From NCBI GenBank assembly GCA_009911175.1, contig QXWX01000130.1:1-15838 (forward strand): a DNA stretch of 15,838 nucleotides, in the 5' to 3' direction. Of the stretch, positions 5,214-12,289 are shown piece after piece. This DNA comes from Lachnospiraceae bacterium. GTDB taxonomy: Bacteria; Bacillota_A; Clostridia; Lachnospirales; Lachnospiraceae. Numbering within the stretch: the stretch's first letter is position 1; every line of letters begins with the position of its first letter. Below the pieces are notes generated by a model that was not told the DNA's origin, searched no databases, and saw nothing but the letters and a program-made list of their open reading frames with translations. The position numbers and the translations under genes are program-made.

Positions 5214-7631
5214 GTGGAAATAAAGAAGATTGTCCGGGAAATGACCCTGGAAGAAAAATGTTATCTGCTCTCAGGGAAAGATTTTTGGCAGACCCGTTCC
5301 GTAGAACGTCTGGGGATTCCGAATGTGACACTTTCAGACGGACCCCACGGAATCCGCAAGCAGGAAGGGGCAAGCGACCAGCTGGGGCTCAACGGGAGCC
5401 TTCCGGCCACCTGTTACCCGACGGCGGCTTCGATTGCAAATAGCTGGGACCCAAAGCTTGGGGAAGAGATCGGGGAACATCTGGGCATTGAGGCCGCATC
5501 CCAGGATGTCTGCGTATTGCTGGGGCCGGGAATGAATATCAAGAGAAGTCCGCTGTGCGGCCGGAATTTTGAATATTTTAGCGAGGACCCCTACCTGACA
5601 GGGAAAATGGCGGCAGGCTACATCCGCGGAATCCAGTCCAAAGGCGTGGGCGCGTGTCCCAAGCATTTTGCCGCAAATTCCCAGGAGCTGCGCCGTATGG
5701 CAAGCGACTCCGTAATGGATGAACGGACGCTGCGGGAAATCTATCTGACCGGTTTTGAGATTGCGGTAAAGGAAGCGGCGCCCAGATCGATCATGACATC
5801 CTACAACCGGATCAACGGCGTGTATGCCAATGAAAATGAACATCTGCTGCAGGAAATCCTGCGGGATGAATGGGAATTTGACGGATTTGCGGTTTCCGAC
5901 TGGGGGGCTTCCAATGACCATCCGGCAGGCGTGGCGGCAGGCTCTCACCTGGAAATGCCCACCACCGGAGGAGATTCGGATGAGGAACTGATCCAGGCGG
6001 TGCGATCGGGCAGGATCAGTGAAGCCCTGATCGACCGGCGGGTGGAAGAGCTTTTGGCCGCCGTGCTGCCTATAAGGGAGGCTGTGGACAAGGCAAAAGG
6101 GAAAGAATTTGACAGGGAAGCGCACCATAAAATGGCGCAGAAAGCAGCGGAGCAGAGCATCGTGCTGCTGAAAAATGAAAATGGGATACTGCCCCTGGAC
6201 GAACAGACGAAGGTGGCGGTGATCGGAGATTTTGCGAAAACACCCAGATACCAGGGGGCGGGATCTTCCGTCGTGAATCCGACGAAGCTGGATTCTACGC
6301 TGGATGTGATCAAAGAGTTTCCGCTGCAGATGGCAGGCTTTGCGGCCGGCTATCACCGAACAGGCCCGGCAGATCCGGCATTGGAGAGAGAAGCGGTGGA
6401 GCTGGCAAAAAAAGCGGATGTGGTGCTGCTTTACATCGGATTGGATGAGATTTCCGAATCCGAAGGTCTGGACCGCCAGAACATGAAGCTGCCCGGAAGC
6501 CAGGTCCGGCTGCTGCAGATGGTCTCAGATGCCAATCCCCATGTGGTGGCCGTGCTTTCCGGAGGTTCGCCGATTGAGATGCCCTGGATCGGACAGTGCG
6601 AGGCGGTGATCCATGGATATTTAAGCGGCCAGGCAGGCGCGGCAGCCATGCTGAATGCCATCCTCGGAAAAGTCAATCCTTCCGGAAAATTGAATGAAAC
6701 CTATCCTCTGGCCTATGAGGATGTTCCGTCGGCGCCCTATTTCCCATCCAGGGAGCGGAATGCGGAATACAGGGAAGGGCTGTATGTGGGATACCGATAT
6801 TTTGAGACGGTCGGAAAGCCGGTTCGTTTCCCCTTTGGATACGGACTGTCCTACACCACCTTTACATACAGCGATCTGACAGTGAATGAACAGGAGGCGT
6901 CCTTTACCCTGGCCAATACCGGAGAAATGGACGGCGCGGAGACGGCGCAGCTCTATGTCCGCGCAAAATGCAGCGGCGTGTACCGTCCTGCGAAGGAACT
7001 GAAAGGATTCCGGAAGGTGTTCCTGAAAGCGGGGGAATCCCAAAAGGTAACGATTCCGCTGGATGACAAGGCATTTCGCTATTTCAACGAAACGACGGGG
7101 CGGTTTGAGGTGGAAGGCGGGGAGTATGAGATCCTGATCGGCGCCAGCTGCGCGGATATCCGTCTGTCAGCAGCGGTGACCGCAGCAGGGAGTGAAGCGC
7201 CGCTTCCCAGGGATATTTCCAAGCTTCCCTCCTATCAGTCAGGAAATATTCTGGCGGTTTCGGACCAGGAGTTTCAGGCGCTGCTGGGGCATGCCATCCC
7301 GGACGGACGATGGAGCGGCGAGCTGGATATCAACGATGCTATCTGCCAGCTTTATTATGCGAAGCGGTGGATCGGAAGGCTGGCATACAAGGTGCTGACC
7401 GGCCTTTTGGATAAGAGCATGGCGAAGGGAAAACCGGATCTGAATATCATGTTCATTTACAATATGCCCTTCCGAGGCATCGGAAAAATGGCCGGCGGCA
7501 TGTGCAGCCAGTACATGGTGGAAGGAATGGTAAAGGCAGTGAACGGACAGTTCTTCAAAGGACTGGGACAGATCATTTCCGGCTTCTTCCGGCAGAGAAA
7601 GGTAATGAAGAAGGCAAACGGGATGAAGTAA
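5214..7631 (+). CDS. GH3 beta-glucosidase, classical domain order, cytoplasmic
   Basis: A family 3 glycoside hydrolase of 805 residues in the usual order: TIM barrel (about 1-300), alpha/beta sandwich (about 320-560) and fibronectin III-like domain (about 590-680). A helical C-terminal extension rich in G/F/K (about 720-805) follows, as in other clostridial GH3 enzymes. Seen directly: LSDGPHG (D42), CPKHFAAN (K150, H151), nucleophile D229 in VSDWGA, and acid/base E417 in SEGLDR. No signal peptide or membrane anchor is present, so it probably hydrolyses imported beta-glucosides inside the cell. I start it at GTG 5214 because AAGGTGAG precedes it and residues MEIKKIVREMTLEEK then match the family N-terminus. 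An in-frame GTG at 5124 lacks a ribosome site. The final base of its TAA belongs to the inserted element at 7631. Confidence 0.93.
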   Translation: MEIKKIVREMTLEEKCYLLSGKDFWQTRSVERLGIPNVTLSDGPHGIRKQEGASDQLGLNGSLPATCYPTAASIANSWDPKLGEEIGEHLGIEAASQDVCVLLGPGMNIKRSPLCGRNFEYFSEDPYLTGKMAAGYIRGIQSKGVGACPKHFAANSQELRRMASDSVMDERTLREIYLTGFEIAVKEAAPRSIMTSYNRINGVYANENEHLLQEILRDEWEFDGFAVSDWGASNDHPAGVAAGSHLEMPTTGGDSDEELIQAVRSGRISEALIDRRVEELLAAVLPIREAVDKAKGKEFDREAHHKMAQKAAEQSIVLLKNENGILPLDEQTKVAVIGDFAKTPRYQGAGSSVVNPTKLDSTLDVIKEFPLQMAGFAAGYHRTGPADPALEREAVELAKKADVVLLYIGLDEISESEGLDRQNMKLPGSQVRLLQMVSDANPHVVAVLSGGSPIEMPWIGQCEAVIHGYLSGQAGAAAMLNAILGKVNPSGKLNETYPLAYEDVPSAPYFPSRERNAEYREGLYVGYRYFETVGKPVRFPFGYGLSYTTFTYSDLTVNEQEASFTLANTGEMDGAETAQLYVRAKCSGVYRPAKELKGFRKVFLKAGESQKVTIPLDDKAFRYFNETTGRFEVEGGEYEILIGASCADIRLSAAVTAAGSEAPLPRDISKLPSYQSGNILAVSDQEFQALLGHAIPDGRWSGELDINDAICQLYYAKRWIGRLAYKVLTGLLDKSMAKGKPDLNIMFIYNMPFRGIGKMAGGMCSQYMVEGMVKAVNGQFFKGLGQIISGFFRQRKVMKKANGMK

Positions 7632-7785
7632 GGAACTGTGCAAAAATAACTTGCCTTTTTGCGCAGAACAAATTTTCAGACACAAGGCGGAGGAATGAGG
7701 CGTACCGGGGTACGTCGATTGACGACAACGCAGTGTATGAAGATTTGGACAAGTAAAATGGTAAGATTATTTTTGCACAGTTCCT
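7631..7785 (+). mobile_element. MITE-like element, copy 2, inserted in the GH3 operon
   Basis: Termini are perfect 19-base inverted repeats, AGGAACTGTGCAAAAATAA and its complement. AAGTA flanks both sides (7626-7630 and 7786-7790), a 5-bp target duplication. Inside, ACAAATTTTCAGACAC pairs imperfectly with GTGTATGAAGATTTGG, so nearly the whole 155 bp folds back on itself. The central core is ACAAGGCGGAGGAATGAGGC, hairpin CGTAC-CGGG-GTACG, linker, AACGCAGT. It matches the core of the element at 1665-1829 read on the minus strand. Removing the element and one AAGTA restores a normal 12-base gap between the GH3 stop codon and the next start. No coding capacity is seen. Confidence 0.8.
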
Positions 7786-7803
7786 AAGTAAAGGAGGCAA
7801 ATA

Positions 7804-8379
7804 ATGAGTCAGAATCCTGTGATGAAATGGTGGGGAGGCTTTTCAGAGAAACACCCTTCCGCGGCGAAGTGGATGCGCGAAGGCGGCCTGTTCATTATTT
7901 TCAGCTATGTAGTGACATTCTTAAAATATATCATGCTGCAGTTTTTACCGGCGATGTTTTCCGGCTATGCGGACATCGGCTGGGGATGGCCTTCCGCCGA
8001 TGTGAGCCTGTTCGGCATCGACTTCGTATGGAATGCCATCGGGTACAGCGTGGAACAGGGCGGCATGGCCTACCTGCTGGCCTACCTGATCTCCAGCTTC
8101 CTGGGCGAGTGCGTGAACTTCCCGCTGCAGAGGAACTTTACCTTCCGCAGCCATGGGAAGCTCGGCCCCCAGATCGCCGGATATTTCCTGGCATGGGTGG
8201 TGATCACGATCATCGTAAATTCCATCAATTGCGTATGGGTTGCGGTCGCCAGCCAGCTTGTTCCGGATTTTATCTACAATATCGGGACTACAGTTTTAAA
8301 CGGCGGCGTGTCCATGGTAGTATTCTTTGCGGTAAATAAGGTCATCTTTGCGGATGCACAGCCGGCGGAAGTGGAGTGA
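7804..8379 (+). CDS. GtrA-like membrane protein
   Basis: This 191-residue protein has four predicted membrane helices (about 28-50, 86-104, 124-148 and 158-183). The motif NFPLQRNFTF (105-114) is characteristic of the GtrA-like family, whose best-studied members are thought to flip or help flip polyprenyl-phosphate sugars for surface glycosylation. It is longer than minimal GtrA proteins (about 120-150 residues) because of an insert between helices 1 and 2 (about 51-85) and an acidic tail. Start ATG 7804 follows AAGGAGG by six bases. Before insertion of the 155-bp element it would have begun 12 bases after the GH3 stop, so it is a true operon member. A role in envelope glycan handling with the surface GH3 is inference. 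Confidence 0.85.
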   Translation: MSQNPVMKWWGGFSEKHPSAAKWMREGGLFIIFSYVVTFLKYIMLQFLPAMFSGYADIGWGWPSADVSLFGIDFVWNAIGYSVEQGGMAYLLAYLISSFLGECVNFPLQRNFTFRSHGKLGPQIAGYFLAWVVITIIVNSINCVWVAVASQLVPDFIYNIGTTVLNGGVSMVVFFAVNKVIFADAQPAEVE

Positions 8380-8395
8380 TTGGTTGGGAGGATGC

Positions 8396-8593
8396 ATGGA
8401 TGATTTTACCAAGGATGAGATTAGGCAGGGAAGATGGAGAGCCTTTATCAAAAAGAAGAAAGCACTGGTGAAAGTAGAATTTGAAGAAACTATGCAACTA
8501 CTAAAAGAACTATTGCTGCCCATCGTGGATTTAATTCATAACAATCATTCCTTTGAGCAGATATGGAGTAAAGAAACAAAAAGCTGGATGTAA
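8396..8593 (+). CDS. Small charged protein, last gene of the GH3 operon
   Basis: A 65-residue reading frame starts at ATG 8396 with TGGGAGG five bases upstream. It lies 16 bases after the GtrA-like stop and 20 bases before a strong terminator, the position expected of a real terminal operon gene. The product is basic in front (RWRAFIKKKKALVKVEF) with one amphipathic helix, MQLLKELLLPIVDLI, and no signal peptide. I do not recognise a family. It could be a helical accessory peptide or a truncated gene end; the upstream in-frame extension to 8348 has no ribosome site. Confidence 0.5.
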   Translation: MDDFTKDEIRQGRWRAFIKKKKALVKVEFEETMQLLKELLLPIVDLIHNNHSFEQIWSKETKSWM

Positions 8594-8613
8594 ATACATA
8601 AAATTAGTAATAG

Positions 8614-8642
8614 GGGGCTGTCGGGAAATTCCCGACAGCCCC
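8614..8642 (+). terminator. Rho-independent terminator of the GH3 operon
   Basis: GGGGCTGTCGGG (8614-8625) pairs perfectly with CCCGACAGCCCC (8631-8642) over 12 bp around a five-base loop, followed by TGTTTCT. The stem is very strong but the T-tract is short. It ends the 2100-8593 transcription unit. Confidence 0.75.
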
Positions 8643-8908
8643 TGTTTCTGCGTTCAGCGGTTCAAATCTCCGTATGGTGAGTAGGTGGCTCAAGATGACA
8701 GATGAGCAGAAAAAAAGCCATCCCGTTCTATGGTTTTCCCAATTACGAGAATATCCTGCAATTTCTTATTGCAAATTACGCAAGGTCGGAGATGCCTGCC
8801 AAGAGGTCAGCCTTGTTTTGATTTTCACATTCTTTGATGTGATTCCGTTAAACTGAAATCCCAAAACAGCCACCTCCCTTAATGGCATAAAAAAGTACCA
8901 TTCCACGA
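8643..8908. other. Gap with no recognisable gene
   Basis: Short frames occur on both strands (for example 8674-8856 on plus), but none has a ribosome site, recognisable motifs or operon context. A second plus frame reads briefly through AIPFYGFPNYENILQFLIAN before stops, so this may be decayed coding DNA. Nothing more can be supported. Confidence 0.4.
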
Positions 8909-8934
8909 GAAAGTTGTGACGCGTACGACGCAAG
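8909..8934 (+). repeat. Leader-hairpin motif, copy A (orphan)
   Basis: The block runs GAAAGTTGTGACGC, GTA, CGACGCAAG. It closely matches, on the opposite strand, the leader of the ATPase gene at 10299-10324 (GAAAGTAGTGACGC, AAT, CGTCGCAAG). The two copies flank the ATPase gene in inverted orientation. No gene follows this copy, so it is probably the remains of another leader of the same type or the end of a mobile unit. Confidence 0.45.
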
Positions 8935-8956
8935 AATATAGTAGACGGTGCTAAAT

Positions 8957-8982
8957 AGGAGTAACCCCGAAGGGCCACTCCT
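8957..8982 (-). terminator. Terminator downstream of the ATPase gene
   Basis: AGGAGT (8957-8962) and ACTCCT (8977-8982) enclose CCC and GGG, giving on the minus strand a hairpin with a TTCG loop followed by ATTTAG. It lies 26 bases past the ATPase stop codon. The T-tract is weak. Confidence 0.55.
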
Positions 8983-9008
8983 AAATGGTATCAAGCTTGG
9001 TTTGTAGG

Positions 9009-10283
9009 TTAGAATAATTCTACACGACCAAGCAGCAGGTCTATCAGATTGCAATGGAAAATTCCGTTGTCATCATAGAAGTTATGAGGAATATCCATGC
9101 GGACAATGATTTTTTTGAAAAAATCTTTTGTCAGTATCAACGATGCCAGTTCAGAGGATTCTTTTTTATCCATATCCATCTGGAAAGTTGACTGGATGTA
9201 GATTTTTTTATCCGCATCATTGACAACGAAGTCAATTTCCTTCTGTACATTTGCGCCGCCGGTACGGTCGGTCACAACACCAACATCAACGGAATATCCT
9301 CGACGCAGAAGTTCGTTGTAGATGATGTTCTCCATAATGTGACCGGGATCGTATTGGCGATAATTTAATCGGGCATTACGAAGACCGATATCCGTGTAGT
9401 AGTATTTGTTCGGATATTTGAAATAGGTTTTTCCTTTTATATCATAGCGTTTTGCCATCGAAATAAGGAACGAATCGATGATGTGTTGCACATAGTTTGA
9501 AACCAGAGTGGAGTTAACCTTTTCGTTCTTGATGCTGGTCAGCGCATTGGCAATATTCGTAGGATTGGTCAGAGAACTAATCTGTGAGGCGAGGAAATCC
9601 AGAATGTCATTCAGAATATCTTCACGTTCGATACCGTTGCGTTCTACAATATCCTTGACATACAGCTCGCTGCAGAGAGAGGACAGGTAATCCTTTTTGT
9701 CCTTTTCATCTGTTAATGCCAGCAGGCGTGGCATGCCGCCGTAAAGCGTATAGATGTCCAGAGCCTTTCGCTCGTCACCGCCTACATGAGAGTAGAACTC
9801 CTCGAAGGACAGAGGGAATACATGGATTTGAGTAGCACGGCCACGGAACTCTGTAGCAATGTCTTTTGACAATCCCTTTGAGTTACTGCCGGTAACATAT
9901 ACATCCAAATTCTTATATGCCTTGAGTTCATTGAGCATATCATAGATAGAAACCTCAATACCACCATTTTCTTTGTCGATAATCTTAGTGGTAAGCTGGA
10001 CTTCGTCGATGAAAAGATAGAACTTCTCATCTTTCTTTCCCGAAACAAGATCCTCCATATATTCACAAAGCGTGATTGGATTTCTGAACTTATAGTAACG
10101 TCTCTGGTCCAATTCGATTTTTATGATGTGGTCTTCCTGAACTTCCTGCGAGAGAAGGTATTCATAGAACAAATCAAACAGCAGTACCGATTTTCCGCAG
10201 CGGCGGATACCGGTAATGACTTTGACCTCGCCGTTCCACATATGATGAATCATACGATTCAGATAATAATCTCGTTTAATCAT
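9009..10283 (-). CDS. AAA_14 / DUF4143 ATPase
   Basis: A 424-residue ATP-binding protein of the AAA_14-DUF4143 type. Walker A is GIRRCGKS (25-32), Walker B FYLFIDEVQ (88-96, D93/E94), and VYVTGSNSKGLS near 131 fits the sensor region. RGRATQIHVFPLSFEEF is typical of this family. The DUF4143 part follows (about 200-345), and the C-terminus carries QKEIDFVV and KIYIQSTFQM, resembling a PD-(D/E)xK nuclease fold in which catalytic residues look incomplete. Such genes are abundant in gut Clostridia and Bacteroidetes, often solitary; their role is unknown, with defence or nucleic-acid handling proposed. I start at ATG 10283 because GAGGTG sits just upstream; the in-frame GTG at 10292 is part of that ribosome site. 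It has its own promoter and leader hairpin and sits alone among gene debris. Confidence 0.93.
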   Translation of the reverse strand: MIKRDYYLNRMIHHMWNGEVKVITGIRRCGKSVLLFDLFYEYLLSQEVQEDHIIKIELDQRRYYKFRNPITLCEYMEDLVSGKKDEKFYLFIDEVQLTTKIIDKENGGIEVSIYDMLNELKAYKNLDVYVTGSNSKGLSKDIATEFRGRATQIHVFPLSFEEFYSHVGGDERKALDIYTLYGGMPRLLALTDEKDKKDYLSSLCSELYVKDIVERNGIEREDILNDILDFLASQISSLTNPTNIANALTSIKNEKVNSTLVSNYVQHIIDSFLISMAKRYDIKGKTYFKYPNKYYYTDIGLRNARLNYRQYDPGHIMENIIYNELLRRGYSVDVGVVTDRTGGANVQKEIDFVVNDADKKIYIQSTFQMDMDKKESSELASLILTKDFFKKIIVRMDIPHNFYDDNGIFHCNLIDLLLGRVELF

Positions 10284-10298
10284 TACAATCACCTCGTA

Positions 10299-10417
10299 CT
10301 TGCGACGATTGCGTCACTACTTTCTTGTATAGTATACCACGAATTTCTCAAATTATCAATAGCACCACAGAAAGTTCATGATAAAGTTACGACATTTACG
10401 TCGTAAGTACAAGGTGA
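10299..10417. repeat. Inverted leader-hairpin motifs (copies B and C) around the ATPase promoter
   Basis: Copy B (10299-10324, minus) lies between the ATPase promoter and its ribosome site and continues into AAGTACGAGGTGA. Copy C (10383-10417, plus) runs AAAGTTACGACATTTACGTC and continues into AAGTACAAGGTGA, which ends like a ribosome site but has no start codon. Each forms a small hairpin: in C TTACGAC/GTCGTAA is perfect, and in B GTGACG/CGTCGC is formed by different bases. The copies face away from each other across the promoter. C is probably the leader of a second, deleted ATPase gene whose C-terminal piece survives at 10732-10890. Confidence 0.5.
10331..10359 (-). promoter_or_regulatory. 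Promoter of the ATPase gene
   Basis: On the minus strand TTGATA (10354-10359), exactly 17 bases, then TATACT (10331-10336): close to sigma-A consensus. The leader hairpin and ribosome site follow, with the start codon about 48 bases beyond the -10. Confidence 0.75.
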
Positions 10418-10567
10418 ATAAATCAGATTCCGTCCGGGATAATGTCATCAATATACATTTCATGCTTTGGTTTTGCCATACCGTGATACTATGATAAATT
10501 ACTGCCTACTGCGGCACGTATCGGATTTACCGGAACGCCATTGAAAATGCGGATCTTGATGTAGACA

Positions 10568-10731
10568 AGCAGAAAGGCTATGTTTGTCTGTCTGAATAAG
10601 GTTACCTGTGTCCGTATGTACAATTATGTGCAGGAATACTGGAAAGAAGAAATCAAGAAGCTGAAAGCAAAAATAAAAAAAGCCACTCAACAGGAGGCAC
10701 AGGAACTTGAACGTAGGTTGAAGTGGATATT
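10568..10731 (+). pseudogene. Fragment resembling type I restriction R subunit (HsdR)
   Basis: The frame reads RKAMFVCLNKVTCVRMYNYV, then a charged helical stretch (EYWKEEIKKLKAKIKKATQQ), then LERRLKWI. The pattern FVC-DKVTCVRMYN followed by a long Lys/Glu helix and a Trp-Met segment is how I recall part of the helicase region of HsdR proteins; this is from memory and unchecked. Only about 55 codons remain, with no flanking HsdR domains and no hsdM or hsdS nearby. The reading frame runs directly into a DUF4143 fragment, so the open frame 10580-11107 is a chimera of debris, not a functional gene. Confidence 0.45.
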
Positions 10732-10890
10732 TGATAGTGCAGATCAATACAATTATCAAGAGCAGCGCTTTTTGATGTTGACCGGAGATTTTTTTAAGAA
10801 GATTATTATCATGAGAGATGCACCTGCACTGTATTACAATGATGATGGGGTGCTGATTATGAGTGTCTATGATTTTCTGCTGAATGAGGG
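10732..10890 (+). pseudogene. C-terminal remnant of a second AAA_14/DUF4143 ATPase
   Basis: The residues FLMLTGDFFKKIIIMRDAPA and DDGVLIMSVYDFLLNE align with the end of the intact neighbour ATPase (ILTKDFFKKIIVRMDIPHNF and DDNGIFHCNLIDLLLG). This is therefore the last 50 or so codons of a paralogue, on the opposite strand. Its N-terminal ATPase portion is missing, replaced upstream by the HsdR-like fragment. The orphan leader at 10383-10417, same strand, may be its original 5' end. Confidence 0.7.
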
Positions 10891-10906
10891 CAAGGGAGAT
10901 CAAACA

Positions 10907-11264
10907 TGGGACAAATCATTCATCTGGATAAAGGGAATCCCCATTTTCATTTTGGATAGCATTCGAAACAGGGGATCTGGTGCCACTGCTGAAAAAACTG
11001 CCGGATCCCAGAAACCAAAGCTATATTACCTATCCGTCTGCCGTGCTCCTAATGACCCGTATCCTTTCTTCTATATTTTACATCAGCAGTATGAGAAAAA
11101 CAAGTGAAGAATTCAATTCGGATCTCATGATTGAAAATATCTGGGAACGATGCGCAGAGGAAGAAACCGTCCGCGAGCTCCCTTACTGGGAGACCATCAA
11201 CCGGTATCTGGAAACAGATGGGGCTATTGACTATACAGATTTTAAGATAGCAATCACGAAATAA
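10907..11264 (+). pseudogene. Transposase N-terminal fragment, frameshifted
   Basis: Pieced together across frames the sequence gives FWIAFETGDLVPLLKKLPDP, then SYITYPSAVLLMTRILSSIF, SSMRKTSEEFNSDLMIENIW and ELPYWETINRYLE. This is the N-terminal region of a transposase type I know from Lachnospiraceae insertion sequences. A start with a GGGAG ribosome site near 10905 is out of frame with the rest, so a frameshift occurs around 10950. The catalytic part is absent: the frame ends at 11264 after unrelated residues (DGAIDYTDFKIAITK). I do not assign an IS family. Confidence 0.6.
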
Positions 11265-11268
11265 GACC

Positions 11269-11297
11269 TTATTTTTCATCCTTTTCTGGAGTATAAT
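11269..11297 (+). promoter_or_regulatory. Candidate promoter of the regulator/ABC operon
   Basis: A perfect TATAAT (11292-11297) lies 35 bases before the regulator start codon. The -35 region 17 bases upstream (TTATTT) is poor, as expected for a promoter that needs an activator or binds its own regulator. Confidence 0.5.
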
Positions 11298-11332
11298 ATG
11301 GCAAGAGTTTTCAAACAGGAGATTTTAAGGTA

Positions 11333-12289
11333 ATGGATATAGAACGAACTGTGCTTTGCGAGAATCTGAAAAAATTTCGTCTTGCAAAAAATTTTACGCA
11401 GGAACAAGTAGCTGATATTTTAAATGTGAATACGCAGACTGTTTCAAGATGGGAATGCGGGACAACTTTACCGGATGTTTTATCACTTCCGGTTTTAGCG
11501 GGGATTTATGGGGTAACGATTGATGATTTTTATAAAAAGAATCCGGAAGCCTATGATAATTATGCGCAACGTCTGGCGGCTGTCTATGAAAAGACAAGAA
11601 ACCCCGATGATTTTATGAACTGCCTTTATGAGTATAAAAAGCTCATAAAGGAAGGAACACTTTCTATAGAAGATAAGTGGAATTATGCGGCCATTCATCA
11701 GTGGATGCTTGAATACTGCCAAAATGAAGCAATGAAGTGGTATGACAACATTCTGAATGGAGGCCCTGATTTGGATGAACATTCCTTTTACAGAGCCTGT
11801 GCCTGCCGGATATCTTTACTTTCTACGCTGGGGAAAGGGGAAGAAGCAATTCTTCAGCAGAAAGCACGGGCAGACGCAGATCCTGAAAATCCCCAGGAGA
11901 TGGATCTGCTGCTTGATGCATATATTTGTGCGGGAAAAATTCAGGAAGCGTATGACTGCTTTTTGCGGGCAATCGAAAAATTCCCTGATGCCTGGACACT
12001 GTATATTAATGGCGGAGAGGTCTGCGAGAAACTCAAAAAATATGAGGAAGCGATCTGGTGCTATGACAAGGCGGGGGAAATAGGAACCTTTTTCTTCGAT
12101 GAATTATATAGTAAGGCAATGCTGTATGAGAAAACAGGAGATTATGGAAAAGCGTGTGAACTGTATGGGGAAATTGCGGAAAAACTCCGTCGGAAAGGGC
12201 TCGATGTTGAAGCTGACATGGCACAGAGAAGCGCAGAAAAAGATGGATTCATGGCTAAAGAGAAAGAAGATCATGAATCAGAAGAATAA
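11333..12289 (+). CDS. XRE-family regulator with TPR sensor domain
   Basis: The 318-residue protein has an N-terminal XRE DNA-binding domain (about 8-62; TQEQVADILNVNTQTVSRWE). A helical tetratricopeptide-like region follows (about 95-300), with repeats such as YICAGKIQEAYDCFLRAIEK and EKLKKYEEAIWCYDKAGEIG, and a charged tail. XRE-TPR proteins of this plan (as in the RRNPP group) often bind small peptides and switch adjacent genes. Start ATG 11333 is preceded by AGGAG at 11317-11321, with AAGG closer. The next gene starts within its last codons, so the regulator and the ABC transporter are one transcript; it most likely controls this operon in response to a ligand linked to the exported substrate. 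No pheromone-peptide gene is visible directly downstream. Confidence 0.88.
   Translation: MDIERTVLCENLKKFRLAKNFTQEQVADILNVNTQTVSRWECGTTLPDVLSLPVLAGIYGVTIDDFYKKNPEAYDNYAQRLAAVYEKTRNPDDFMNCLYEYKKLIKEGTLSIEDKWNYAAIHQWMLEYCQNEAMKWYDNILNGGPDLDEHSFYRACACRISLLSTLGKGEEAILQQKARADADPENPQEMDLLLDAYICAGKIQEAYDCFLRAIEKFPDAWTLYINGGEVCEKLKKYEEAIWCYDKAGEIGTFFFDELYSKAMLYEKTGDYGKACELYGEIAEKLRRKGLDVEADMAQRSAEKDGFMAKEKEDHESEE

Noticed and set aside
8650..8680. GGTTCAAATC, resembling a tRNA T-loop, as a possible attachment-site tRNA remnant
   Set aside because: The flanking bases do not form a 5-bp T-stem and no acceptor or anticodon arm is found.
8674..8856. 60-residue plus-strand frame after the operon terminator
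   Set aside because: No ribosome site, no motif, and competing fragments in another frame; left as an unassigned gap.
10507..10602. A second coding-like frame (YRNAIENADLDVDKQKGYVC) overlapping the HsdR-like fragment
   Set aside because: It is short, ends in a stop at about 10600 and I cannot match it to a family; the overlapping HsdR-like frame is better supported.
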